NCBI GenBank assembly: GCA_963576565.1
Contig: OY755045.1
Coordinates: forward strand, 42,736,409-42,800,408
From: Aspidapion aeneum
Taxonomy: Eukaryota > Arthropoda > Insecta > Coleoptera > Brentidae
Direction of reading: 5' to 3'
Length of the DNA stretch: 64,000 nucleotides
How positions within the stretch are numbered: the first letter of the stretch is position 1; each line of letters starts with the position of its first letter. Positions 11,380 to 21,558 of the stretch are shown here, in pieces. The notes under the pieces were generated by a model. That model had not been told where the DNA came from. It ran no database searches and saw nothing but the letters and a program-made list of their open reading frames with translations. The translations under genes and the position numbers were made by a program.

Positions 11380-11840
11380 CTTCCATTGAGTGAAGGTGGG
11401 GGAGGAGAGAGGGAGGAGGGAACTAGTAAAATGGTGTCGAAAAAAATCTTAAAGCGTGTGCCTGAAAGAATTTCTGAAATCGCTCTAAATTTGTGAAGGG
11501 TACAACTATTACTAATAAGGAGGGTGGGGAGAACAGAGGGAAAGGACGGGGAAAACTAGTAAAATGATGTTGGAAAAAAGTCTTCAAGCGTGTGCAGAAA
11601 GAACTTTTGAAATCGCTTTATATTTGTGAAAGTTATAGCTAGAACTATTACTAATAAGGATGGTGCGAAGGAGTGAGGGAGAGGCGGGGGGGGGGGGGTT
11701 TGGTTCGGTTCGGTCGGTCGGGGGGGGGGGACTATTAAAATGGTGTTGGAAAACAAATCTGAAAGCGTATGCAGAAAGAATTTTTGAAGTCACTCTGTTT
11801 GATAAAATGGAATAGGGTGGGGAAAATAACAGGAGGGGAG
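11380..11840 (+). repeat. Three-unit degenerate tandem repeat, purine-rich
   Basis: Units share ACTAGTAAAATGGTGT, then AAAGCGTGTGCAGAAAGAA, then TTTTGAAATCGCT, and a GGAGGGTGGGG block. The shared start falls near 11421, 11553 and 11731, so unit lengths are about 132 and 177 bp. The third unit carries poly-G tracts and a ggttcggttcggtcggtcgg microrepeat. Confidence 0.7.
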
Positions 11841-12178
11841 ATGGGTGGAAGCAGGGCGGACTACAAAGTAACAGCAAATAAAAGGACATTTGCAATGGGT
11901 AATCAAAGGAATTTCAATAAAATCGCCTGAAATTTAGATAATTTGTGTATACCTTAAAGCCTACATCATGTGACAAAATGGCGTCTGAAGACCGCCATGT
12001 TGATTCCTGTTTAACAAAATATAGCCTGTAGCACCTTCGGGATCAGTAGCAATTCAACGACATATTTTGTGTCAAAATCGGTTCAGCCGTTTAGCCTCTA
12101 GCGTGACACAAACATACTTACATACATACAACAATCGAAAAACATTATTACCCTTCCTTTCGCCGTGCTGCAGTTGGG
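11841..12178. other. Spacer with a copy of the AAATCGGTTCAGC core
   Basis: No gene seen. At about 12073-12130 the string tcaaaatcggttcagccgtt is followed by tagcctctagcgtgacacaa and a (CATA)n-like tract. This is the same core-plus-simple-repeat arrangement as family H, in a different sequence context. Confidence 0.5.
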
Positions 12179-12357
12179 CAAGCGTGGATTTGAGGGGGGG
12201 TAACTTTTAACCCCCCCTAGAAGAAAAAAAATATGCAATTTTTCCTAATAAATAAAGGGAAAATAGGAAAATTACCCCTCCTAAAAAAAAATATATTACA
12301 AATAATTTTTTCGTTGACTATTACCCTTCCCTAGATTTTGACCCAGATCCGCGCTTG
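12179..12357. mobile_element. hAT-type MITE, 179 bp, perfect 8-bp target duplication
   Basis: Termini are CAAGCGTGGATTTGAG and, inverted, CAAGCGCGGATCTGGG. cagttggg flanks both ends exactly (12171-12178 and 12358-12365), the 8-bp duplication expected of hAT. The interior is symmetrical with ctagaaaaaaaatat and aataaataaaggg blocks that recur at 31668-31856. Confidence 0.85.
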
Positions 12358-12534
12358 CAGTTGGGTAAAAATAGCAAATAGCGATCAATATTTCCATAAA
12401 TCCTGAAATATTGGTTATTTATAGCAATTTACAATTTCATAACTAGAGAATCCTTTGTTCACTTGTACATTTTTAAAAAAATATATAACTTTTACGTTTG
12501 TTTCCAAAATAATACATGGTTTTTTATAGTTTTT

Positions 12535-12935
12535 ACCTTCCTAGCCCGCGTCGCAATAGCTAGAAAACGTATTATTTTAGACGAAATTTTTTTTTGAGCT
12601 AGCGTTGAAAATGTATTATTTGGGTGTATTTAGACCTATCTTGTATGTCTGTGAGTATATCTGTCGGTAACACGATAGCTCCTAAACCGCTGAACCGATT
12701 TTCATAAGATTTTTTATGAAAAAATGTGTTCGGGTACTGATAAATTTTGGTCAAAATCCATTAATGCTAATTACTTTTTAACGGAGCATCGCATCAATAC
12801 GGGGTTTCAGGAATATTGTGGAACACATTTTTCTCAATAATTTGTTATAAACAAAAATTTCGTAGAACCTTACGTTTTTGAGATATTTACAAAAAAATGT
12901 TTTCAAGGCTGATATAGTATCAGATCCGTCAAGGA
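12535..12935 (+). repeat. Dispersed family H, copy 1
   Basis: Begins ACCTTCCTAGCCCGCGTC and matches 58543-58950 along its length: a tattattttagacgaaa block, a short TGTCTG-type simple repeat, AACACGATAGCTCCTAAACC, the GAACCGATTTT core, TTTTGGTCAAAATC and AACTTCGTAG-like sequence near the end. The right terminus has lost the inverted CTAGGAAGG seen in copy 2. No coding capacity. The arrangement resembles microsatellite-associated, Helitron-type non-autonomous repeats of insects, but I see no diagnostic ends. Confidence 0.65.
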
Positions 12936-13319
12936 TCCATTTATTTTTAAACGTGACGGTTAGGTACGAGATGATTTTGAGGGGAAAATTGCCAATACAT
13001 ATAAACTGTGAGCCATTTCACTATTTTTTCTCTCATTTTATAATAGAGTGAATTATGTTGCTTGATTAGGGTAGGTTATTAACTAACCAACTAAAATTGC
13101 TCCTTGTTTAATAAACGCTGTTTTACTGCTAAAACTAAAAAAAAATTATACATTGTTGAACATTAAGATGTCTCACATGCCCCACTCTCCCTTACCAATC
13201 AACATTTTGAAAAAAGTGAAATTAGGTCATGTGGATAATAGGCGCCTACGCGTGTTACGAAAGCACTAATGACGGATTTGGGCATACGCAAATTCCATTT
13301 CCAAGAAAATAAAAAAATT

Positions 13320-13865
13320 CAACTTTTGTTTTTATAAGATTTAAAATTACTTCGTTATTTTTAACTTTAGGCAAAAAAATCAATTTTTGTTTGGAATTGA
13401 AAGAGCTATCAGAAAAAACTATAAAATACAGGGTGTTTAATTAAAATTTGTTTTATGTTTTTCGAAAAAATTCAAAAAATCGATGTTTGATTTTTTTATT
13501 TATTTAAGCATCTTAAAGAGCATCAAAACTTTTTTTATATTTAATAATAAAAAAGTTAACACTTAACTGAACATCAACAAGTTTTTAAAGTTGTTTGTCG
13601 TATTTTAATATTTTTAACAAGTACATTTCCTAATACCGTTAATCCCAGGAGATACTGATGGCCGATAAAACTTTTTTGTCAAAGATTAATCGATCAAAGA
13701 TTTTGTTGCCTTTAAACTCGTGATGAACTAAGTGTTTCATCTCAAAGGATAAAAAAGAAAAGCTAATTTTCGTTATGAAAATGTGAAGGTATTATTGAAA
13801 TATGTGTTTACATTATTTGCTTTTTTAATTTGGAAAGACGCTGCTGTGAAATAAATTTCAAATAA
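13320..13865 (+). repeat. Dispersed repeat, copy 1 of a local direct duplication
   Basis: Shares long blocks with 15692-16255: CTTCGTTATTTTTAA, ATACAGGGTGTT, TTTCCTAATACCGTTAATCC, CTCGTGATGAACTAAGTG and AAAAGAAAAGCTAATTTTCG. The copies differ by scattered substitutions and small indels. The 1.8 kb between them holds a foldback and a satellite-like array. Confidence 0.7.
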
Positions 13866-14352
13866 ATTGGTAAAATTTTTTTTTAAGTCACAAGCTTTTA
13901 TCGAAATGCACTAAAAATTAAAAAATAATTTTCTGACATTCTAATATTATCATAATAATAAAAGCGATGGCCGACTGATGGAAATTTTGACGATGTTAGC
14001 ACGATAAGATATCCGTATCAATTAAATATCACTATTTGCAAGAATCAATCTAGCAGAAAAATGCAGAGGTACCAAACCCACCCAACCCGACCCAAGATAC
14101 CCCAGCATTTCTCTGACATAGGTATGGCAATGGCATAACATTGCGGCACATCAAACATATCTTTGATGACCTGCTAGTTGTTGAATATTCTTTAAATGTG
14201 TTGATCACAAATTTAGATTAACTTATGCTTTGATTTGCGGCCATCGCTTTTATTATTATGATAATATTAGAATGTCAGAAAATTATTTTTTTAATTTTTA
14301 GTGCATTTCATAAAAGCTTGTGACTTAAAAAAAAATTTTACCAATTTATTTT
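13862..14352. repeat. Foldback element with arms of about 110 bp
   Basis: Left arm 13862-13972 and right arm 14240-14350 are near-perfect inverted copies (AAATTGGTAAAATTTTTT, then AAGTCACAAGCTTTTAT, TTCTGACATTCTAATATTAT, AATAAAAGCGATGGCC). The loop of about 265 bp contains no gene. It abuts duplicated sequence on its left, so it may have inserted into it. Confidence 0.75.
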
Positions 14353-14439
14353 CTACTTTTTAGTCAGCTATCTACTCTATTAAATGAAAATATTTGTTTA
14401 ATACCAGAACAGAAGAATTTATTCGAGATTATAATGAAA

Positions 14440-15375
14440 TCGCTGATCGTGAGTTGTTTGGAAACTCATTTTTCTATTGGGGGAAGGAGAGGGTGGGGGT
14501 AGAGGAGAAATATTTTTTTTTGTTTGGGCTGTATTGCCATCGGACCTTTATGCATATACCAAATTTTATAAAAGTCATTTGAAGTGAAGTGTGTCAAAAA
14601 CGCATTTTTTATGGAAGGGGGTGGGGGTAGGGGTGGGAGGACATCTTTTCATTATTGTTGTATTGTCATCGGACCACTATATGTATACCAAATTTCATCC
14701 AAATCGGATAATGGGAAGTGTGTCAAAAACGCATTTTTCTATAGATAGGGGTGGGGATAGGAGTGGTAGGATTTTTTTTTCCAATGTTGTATTGTCATCG
14801 GACCACTATATGTATACCAAATTTCATCCAAATCGGATAATGGGAAGGGTGTCAAACACGCATTTTCTATGGAAGGGGGTGGGGGTAGGGGTGGGAGGAT
14901 ATTTTTTTAAATGTTGTATTGTCATCGGACCACTATGTGAATACCAAATTTCATCCAAATCGGATAATGGTAAGTCTGTCAAAAACTCATTTTTCTATGA
15001 AAGGGGGTGGGGGTAGGGGTGGGAGGATATTTTTTCTTAATATTGTATTGTCATCGGATCACTATATGTATACCAAATTTCATCCAAATCGGATAACGGG
15101 ATGTGTTTGAAAAACAAACTTTTCTATGGAAGGGGGTGGGGGTAGGGGTGAGAGGATATTTTTTCTTATTGTTGTATTATCATCGGACCACTATGTGTAT
15201 ACCAAATTTTATCCAAATCGGATAACGGGACGTGTGTCAAAAACACATTTTTCTATAGAAGGGGTGGGGGAAGGGGTTGGAGGATATTTTTTCTTAATGT
15301 TGTATTGTCATGCGACCACTATGTGTGTACCAAATTTCATCCAAATCGGATAATGGGAAGTGTGTCAAAAACGCT
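14440..15375 (+). repeat. Satellite-like array, seven units of about 129 bp
   Basis: The marker CATCGGACC occurs at 14538, 14667, 14796, 14923, 15052, 15181 and (as CATGCGACC) 15309, a period of 127 to 129. Each unit carries ACCAAATTTCATCCAAATCG, a GTGTGTCAAAAACGCATTTT block, and a G-rich AAGGGGGTGGGGGTAGGGG block. The period is a multiple of three in most units, so long but meaningless reading frames run through it. The final unit leads into a (GATA/GTTA)-type simple repeat at 15388-15420. Confidence 0.9.
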
Positions 15376-15691
15376 TCACAAGATTTGATAGATAGTTAGT
15401 TAGATAGATAGTTAGACAGATCATCTGAAGCTAAAAAGCTTGTAATAATAATAATAAAAAAATGCAGACTTCGACGCCCTTCTTGTTCAAAAGAAAAATA
15501 TCTTGTTTATATATAAACGTTTTAGAAACCCTGAGAAATACCCTGTATTTTATAATTATTATAATAGGTCTTTCAATTCTTAACAAAATTTATCTTTTGA
15601 TTTTTTTCCTGAAGTTAAAAATAACGAAGAGTTTCCAAATTCAAAACTACGCTTAGACTTCTTTCTACCAAATAAAATTTCAACGCGTAAT

Positions 15692-16255
15692 TTTGAATTT
15701 AAAATTTCTTCGTTATTTTTAAATTTAGGAAAAAAATCAAAAGACAATTTTTCTTTACATTACATTACATTTAAAATACAAGGTGTTCAAATAAAATTTG
15801 TTTTATGTTTTAAAAAAAAAACTCGAAAACACGATGTTCGATTTTTTTTTTGATTTAAGCATCTTAAGAAGCATCAAAACTTCTACTATTTTGCCAATTT
15901 AAAACTTTGTCTATCTTTTATAATAAAAAAGTTCGCAATGGTGGACACTTGACGTGGAAAAAATTTAAAAGTTGTTTGTCTTATTTTAATTTTTTTTAAC
16001 AAGTATCTATTTCCTAATACCGTTAATCCCAGGATATACTGATGGCTGATTAAACCTTTTTTATCAAAGATTAAGGGATAGATTAAAAATTTTTGTTGCT
16101 TTTAAACTCGTGATGAACTAAGTGTTTCATCTCAAAGGATAAAAAAGAAAAGCTAATTTTCGTTATGAAAATAGAAAGGTATTCTTGAAATGGGTATTTA
16201 AATTATTTGTTTTTTTTTTAATTTGGAAAGACGCTGAGCTGTAATATAAATGTGA
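15692..16255 (+). repeat. Dispersed repeat, copy 2 of the local duplication
   Basis: Matches 13320-13865. The sequence just before it (15461-15540, aatgcagacttcgacgccc then tagaaaccctg) also recurs just after it at 16258-16320 (aatgccgccttcaacaact then tagaaaccctg). This suggests a longer, partly tandem repeat unit. Confidence 0.65.
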
Positions 16256-16320
16256 AAAAATGCCGCCTTCAACAACTTTCTTGTTAAAAAAAAAATTGTA
16301 CAAGCGTTATAGAAACCCTG

Positions 16321-17131
16321 ACCATGAATTTTATTTTATAAACCTCTTAGTTTTTGAGAATTTTTTATTAGTGCAAAAGAAAACAAATTGTAATAATTTT
16401 TGATTCATAGGCTTTTAAAAGTTTCACAATAAGTATATTTAGAGAGATAATTTTATCGTCTTTCATAAAATGTTTGGTTCTTTAAAACCTTTAAACCGTT
16501 CAAAAACATTTAACAATTAAAAATGTTCAAATAAATTTTTTATATTATGCTAAAAAAAACTGATTACTCCCAGTATAAACAAAATGCAGTGTTATTTGTT
16601 TTTGATATTATTTGTTTTTTTGATATAAATTACGTTGTCTGAGCACGAGCCATGGTTTGTATAAATTTTTATCTTATTTACTTTTTTATTTGGTATTAAA
16701 TTTTTTTGTATTTTTTTGTTATAATTAATATTAAATATTTTCGTGAAAATGTTATTTATACTTTTTGCATAAAAATATATCGGGCTTGATGATTATAAAT
16801 GATTTTAAATCTTATTTGAGTGTTTTTTGCGCCATTTTTATACACATTTGTTGATTTGTTTTCATTGATAACAGACACACACAGACAAACATTCGTTATT
16901 TTTTATATTTAATTTTTTTCAGGAATATATGCAAGGTACATACACTCAAAAAAAATGCCTCAACCAAAACAAATAACGTCAGTTGAACTCAAAAACTACT
17001 TGTCTATGCACCAAAGCATTACTGGATTCAAAATTAGAGAATTTTTTAATAAAATACAGCATTTACTGAAACCAAGCTATCTTTTATTATAATATTGTTA
17101 CATATGTTTCATTGTAAGAAAATCTTCTCTT
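16321..17131. other. AT-rich spacer, nothing recognised
   Basis: Long A and T runs and short ACACACAGACA tracts near 16873. No coding frame or inverted repeat supported. Confidence 0.45.
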
Positions 17132-17261
17132 CCCCTTAGTGCAAGAACTAGATAACTTGAAATTGACAGTTTTGAGATAGAAAAGATGAAAAATAGGTCA
17201 GGTTTAACTGGATAACTCAAAATGCATAAATTTCGAGTTATCTAATTGTTGCACTAAGGGG
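17132..17261. mobile_element. 130-bp MITE with CCCCTTAGTGCAA termini
   Basis: The left end CCCCTTAGTGCAAGAACTAG and right end, inverted, CCCCTTAGTGCAACAATTAG form TIRs of at least 27 bp. Inner blocks gacagttttgag and aactggataactcaaaatgc are shared with the longer copy at 60450-60708. Confidence 0.75.
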
Positions 17262-18257
17262 CGATATGATTTTGTAGAAAAAAATTATTGCATGAAAAAA
17301 CTTTTGACTGTCTCTTCATGATGATTTTGTTATTCGTTGTAATGTCATATTCGTTTTTTATTGTGTATTCTACGTTTACCCCTCCCTATTAACCCTTTAC
17401 ATAATAATATATTATTTCCGACACTCTGTTTGTGACTGATTCACTAGTATATTAGAAATTAGACATGCCAGCCTGGCAAATTTTTTGTGATGAGTAAAGC
17501 TCATTAACATTTTAAAAATAAACCTATTTTGCAAGTCAGGTCCGATACAAATTAATTTTTGGCTAAGATACGGCGTGAAAAATATAGTTAAAAACATATC
17601 AACATGTATTTTAATTTCATCTTAAAATAATAAAAAATTACAAAAGGGTTTAAATCCACTATAGGCCAGTACAAATACTTAGTAACAACATGAATACATT
17701 TAAAATGAAAGAAAATCCCCCAGGTAAAATGGGGTAAGCTTTTAGGGGTGGTTAATGGTTTTTTAGGGTTTTCAGCAAAACTAGATTTCCTATAGAAAAA
17801 AGTTAAATACAATAGTTATAGGTAATAAAAAGGTTTATAACTTTTGTTTAATTTTTTTTTACATATCCTAAAATTTTCCGAGAAAAAATCGAAGAAACAA
17901 ATTTTTCACACACCATCTAAACGAAAAAAATTACTACTGTTTGCTGTGATAAAATTTTAAACTTGGTCTTTTGATTGATTGAAAATAAAGGCAGTTTACT
18001 TCTAAAGTATTACACGTCGACTTGTCGTTTTTTGACCTATAGTATTTTCAAATTTAAAACAAGCAGAACTTTTTATGAAGAGTAACTTTTTGTCCATTTG
18101 TCCTCTTGGTACAGTCGCCCACTTTTTTAATGTCATCTTATTTTTCCAACATTTGTAGTGCATTGTTTGGCCACACCGTATGGTTTTAAATATGTATCAT
18201 AATTTAATAAACGATTTTCGGTAGCAGTTCTGAAAATCTGTTAAAATTCCTGCCTTT
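17262..18257. other. AT-rich spacer, nothing recognised
   Basis: Only short, low-complexity frames. No repeat boundary was found. Confidence 0.4.
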
Positions 18258-18850
18258 CCACACAGAAAAAAGTGTTTGGTTGAATCAAATAAACCAATTT
18301 ATTTGAAAAAAAATATTTGGATTAAATAAATCTTGTTTGGATCAAACAAATATATTTATTTCGGACAACAGTACATTTTGTTACGACAAAAAACATTGTA
18401 CATGTGAATTAAATAAATTACATGTTTCAATTTTTTTGGCAATAATAATATTTAAAAAATATTGTTTACCGTATACTCAAATAATTGATTTTTTTAAAGC
18501 AACTCAATTGCTTTTTATTTTTTTTAATGCTCAGATTGACTAAATAATTGTTTCATTTATATAAATTAATAATTTTAATATTGTTAGATAAAATTATTTG
18601 AAACAACTAAATTAAGTTTTTGTTTATAAATAAATATACAAATACGATTTTTTTAAATTCCTTCTTTCTTGGTTTTTATTTCCAATAGTAAACCATTTTT
18701 GTATACATGATATATATCACGTAAAATTATTTGACTCAAACAAATTAGATTTTTGACTTTGTCAGTGCATATTCTTCATTGGTCCATATAAAAATATTTA
18801 TTTTAGCCAAACAATTAATTTAGTCGCTTTAAATAAGACTTAAGAGATTT
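18258..18850 (+). repeat. AAATAA-rich repeat, left terminus CACAGAAAAAAGTGTTT
   Basis: Starts with CACAGAAAAAAGTGTTTGG followed by variants of TTGAATCAAATAAACCAATT. The inverse, AAACACTTTTTTCTGTG, closes a related tract at 25558-25574. The two may be ends of one much-invaded element or two members of a family. No coding potential. Confidence 0.5.
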
Positions 18851-18855
18851 TTGTA

Positions 18856-19140
18856 TACGGGTTTCTGCCATTTTTGGTTTTTAAGAAAAATTTGGGGGGT
18901 CCGAAGGACCGCGAATCTGCGTCCGGCTTTTTTTTTATTTTGTTTTTTTTTTATTTTTTACTTAATTACCTTAGCCTAACGTAAACAGACTCAAACCAAT
19001 CCAAACCCTCCCGACCCCTTGTTGCGTTAAAAAAAATCGCCGGACGCGGATTTTGGATCTTAGGCAGGCTCCCTAGTAGGTGCCCTCATAAAGAACTTTT
19101 CGGCTTTTCATGAAAAATTATAAATGGCAAAAACCCGTGT
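18856..19140. mobile_element. MITE with ACGGGTTTCTGCCATTTTTG ends, copy 1
   Basis: Left end TATACGGGTTTCTGCCATTT and right end, inverted, ACACGGGTTTTTGCCATTT. A second inverted pair lies inside (gaatctgcgtccggc near 18913 and gccggacgcggattt near 19040). Copy 2 follows within a few bases. Confidence 0.65.
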
Positions 19141-19148
19141 AGGTATGT

Positions 19149-19510
19149 AAATTATTTAGTATACGGGTTTCTGCCATTTTTGTTTTTTTTTTGAAAAATT
19201 ATTTATGGGGGTACCTACTAGGGCCTCTAGGATTTTTTATATTTTTTTAAAATAAAAAAACGGGTACCGGAGGGCGAGGTTGTAATGTATTTTTTTGGTT
19301 TGGTATGGGTTGGCTTGAGTTGATTTGAGTTTGTTCAGGTTAGATTGCGTCGATTTAGAAAAAAAAATTAAAAACTTAAAAAAATTAAAACAATTTTTTT
19401 TTTTAATTCTCCGGTCGCCGATTCAGGGTCCTAGGGACCCCCCTAAGTACCTCCAGAAAGGATTTTTCATCAAAAACCAAAAATGGCAGAAACTCGTATA
19501 TACTAAATAA
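19149..19510. mobile_element. MITE with ACGGGTTTCTGCCATTTTTG ends, copy 2
   Basis: TIRs extend outward as AATTATTTAGTATA followed by CGGGTTTCTGCC; the right arm is the inverse with one TA expansion. Inner arms hold GGGGGTACCTACTAGGG and its inverse CCCTAAGTACCTCC. Same family as 18856-19140, in near-tandem arrangement. Confidence 0.7.
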
Positions 19511-20134
19511 TTACCAAGTTACCTAATAAGGTTAAATTTTTATGAAATTACAAGTACAACTTTTTATCTTCTGTAAATACAGGGCGTTGCTATACCTATT
19601 AAAAATAACAGCAAATCGCTACTGCGCCGACGCAGAATAACGATAACAATAACTAAGTGGCAAAAGAACGGTTCAAAAACACCCTATATAATATCTACAA
19701 GAATTTTATTTATTTCAATATAGCAAATAACCAAAAAAGTGTAGAATAAAATCGATGTACCTACTAAGGTGAACTCTCTAGCTGTCAATATGATAAAAAA
19801 GAGGAGCGCAACAGATCTTTTTGTTTTTTTAATGCACAACAGACAAAGAGTTTCGATCCAAAGTTGTCCGATTGATTCGCGGAAATCCGACCAATAACAT
19901 TCCGCCCTAAAGTTTAGAATTTTATTTATTTGATTTAACTAATTTTCTGTTAAAACCATTAAACTCGCCATTAACCTGCTAGTACTTCTCTAGATTGCTT
20001 AGCGTAAACATTACAAAATGTGAACACAGCTTGTGAAATTTTTGTGAAATTCTGTGAAATGTTTTTTGAAAAAATCGGAACATTTTTGTGAAATCCTGTA
20101 GCTTGTGTGTGAAATTTTGTGAAATTTATTATTA
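19511..20134. other. Spacer with TGTGAAATTCTG microrepeats
   Basis: At about 20030-20125 a loose repeat of TTTTGTGAAATTCTGTGAAA variants occurs. Otherwise no gene or element boundary is seen. Confidence 0.45.
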
Positions 20135-20232
20135 TTAAGGGACCGGAGCTAAGGCGGCGACGTTACTTTTTTAAATGAGATTTACCGGGTGTCTCAAGGT
20201 GAGTGGCTTATTAGATTATTTTGGAAACTATA

Positions 20233-20473
20233 CTGCCGTCCTAAGCGTAACCCCCGTATTTGAATTTTATATGAAATTACTCCGTTGAACGTTTGAAAAT
20301 ACATAGTGCCTTATGGAAAAAAGAAAATTTTAAGTGACATTTTAAATACTTTTTGTAGTTTTTCGATTGGTTACATTAGTATAAACAATAGAGTATATTA
20401 TTATAATTTGTCTTAACCAACAATCGCATTTTTGGATTTTTTTCAAATACGGGGGTTAGGCTTAGGACGGCAG
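20233..20473. mobile_element. 241-bp MITE with 32-bp TIR, target TATA
   Basis: TIRs CTGCCGTCCTAAGCGTAACC / CTGCCGTCCTAAGCCTAACC continue to CCCGTATTTGAA. TATA lies on both sides (20229-20232, 20474-20477). The uninterrupted opposite arm near 23205-23225 reads GAAACTATACGAT, which fits a 4-bp TATA duplication better than a 2-bp TA one. Confidence 0.85.
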
Positions 20474-20603
20474 TATACAATAAAAACTTTCTGTTCTTAA
20501 ATAAGTCCATGTAAAGTATATTTATAAAATACATTCATAGTTGCAGTGTTGCCAATTGTGGGAAAACTTTGCAAACACCTTTATTATTTTATGTATGATG
20601 TCG

Positions 20604-20929
20604 TATACCTATCTTCAACCGTTTTTAAAATATTGACAGATGAAAATTAACATTTTGTAACTTTATCAGCCCGTAACATCAAAACTATTAAGAATAGAAC
20701 AAAACGGTTTCTACATTCCTATCTCGGTTTTTCAAAAGCTATTTTATACTATTTAGAATTAGTTCAGGGTTAAAATATTCCATGGTTAATTTAACCCTGG
20801 GTTAAATCTAGTAGTCTAAAGCGATAGCTTGTAAAAAGCTAAGATAGGTTTTGATTTTACGGCCTGTTAAAGTTACAAAATGTCAATTTTTACCTGTTAA
20901 TATTTTAAAAACAATTACAGATAGGTATA
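20604..20929. mobile_element. 326-bp palindromic MITE
   Basis: The arms TATACCTATCT, then TTTTTAAAATATTGACAG, ACATTTTGTAACTTTATCAG and CCGTAACATCAAAAC are repeated in inverse order at the right. The short loop contains TTTAACCCTGGGTTAAA, itself a palindrome. Confidence 0.7.
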
Positions 20930-21378
20930 AGACGTTATACACAGAGAAAAATATCCATGCAACAATTTTAAATACGCTGTGCAACTGAAATTGTGCAAAA
21001 ATATAAAACAATTGTTGAAATAAACGAATAAATCTGTTTTAATGTTACCAATTGGATTGTGTAACTTATTTTGTGTAAAAATGTTACACAACAGAACAAT
21101 AACTCTCAACAGCGTAGTGGAAAAGCCCATTGTGTTATAAATCTACACAGATAAAATGTAATTTTTTTAATGAAAATTTGTGCAAAAATATACTTCAAAT
21201 TGTAGAAATCATTCGTCGGATTGATTCGGTAAAAGTCGTTTCAAGGGATCGCCCCACCGCATCTGGCTTCCTTCAGTGTTCTGTGAGTTTAAATTTTTGT
21301 TTTGGCTTGTCAGTGAGGTGATCCGTACAAGGTTAGTGTCATTAATTGATAAGTGCTTCCGTTAACGTTAAACGTGTA

Positions 21379-21464
21379 ATGGATTCTATGGATTTTGTGG
21401 AATTAGTTCTCGAAAAACTGGAGGAATGGGTGCCTACTTGCAGTCCACAAAGAGAGATTTCGGG
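21379..21464 (+). CDS. Candidate first coding exon, unknown protein
   Basis: ATG at 21379 opens MDSMDFVELVLEKLEEW, then VPTCSPQREISG, and meets a consensus donor (GGG|GTAAGT) at 21464/21465, leaving phase 2. Codon use looks less AT-driven than its surroundings and the peptide is acidic and helical-looking. Possible downstream exons with acceptor and donor sites are 21893-22049 (opens in phase as GLNDFAMAYPENKTVF, then a stop) and 22258-22367 (open in one frame as AILSSLPSLQFPNNGKSEQR and on). Because of the stop and uncertain phases, I read it as a decayed or mis-modelled gene inside the inverted-repeat element. I do not recognise the family. Confidence 0.25.
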
Positions 21465-21494
21465 GTAAGTAAATTACTACACATAGGTCTACCC

Positions 21495-21558
21495 TAGAGT
21501 CCCTGTATGTTGACATATTTGGTAATATATCCAAATATGTCAACATACAGGGACTCTA
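21495..21558. mobile_element. 64-bp palindromic micro-MITE with perfect 8-bp duplication
   Basis: The whole element is two inverted arms beginning TAGAGTCCCTGTATGTTGAC and continuing atatttgg, around an 8-base centre. gtctaccc flanks both ends (21487-21494 and 21559-21566). An 8-bp duplication suggests hAT-type mobilisation. One arm of a relative (TAGAGTCCCTGTATGTTGAC) lies near 42758-42777. Confidence 0.85.

Noticed and set aside
14591..15353. Overlapping frames with repeated PNRIMG and SSDHYMYTKFH peptides
   Set aside because: They follow the 129-bp tandem unit, whose period is a multiple of three; frames break where unit length changes.
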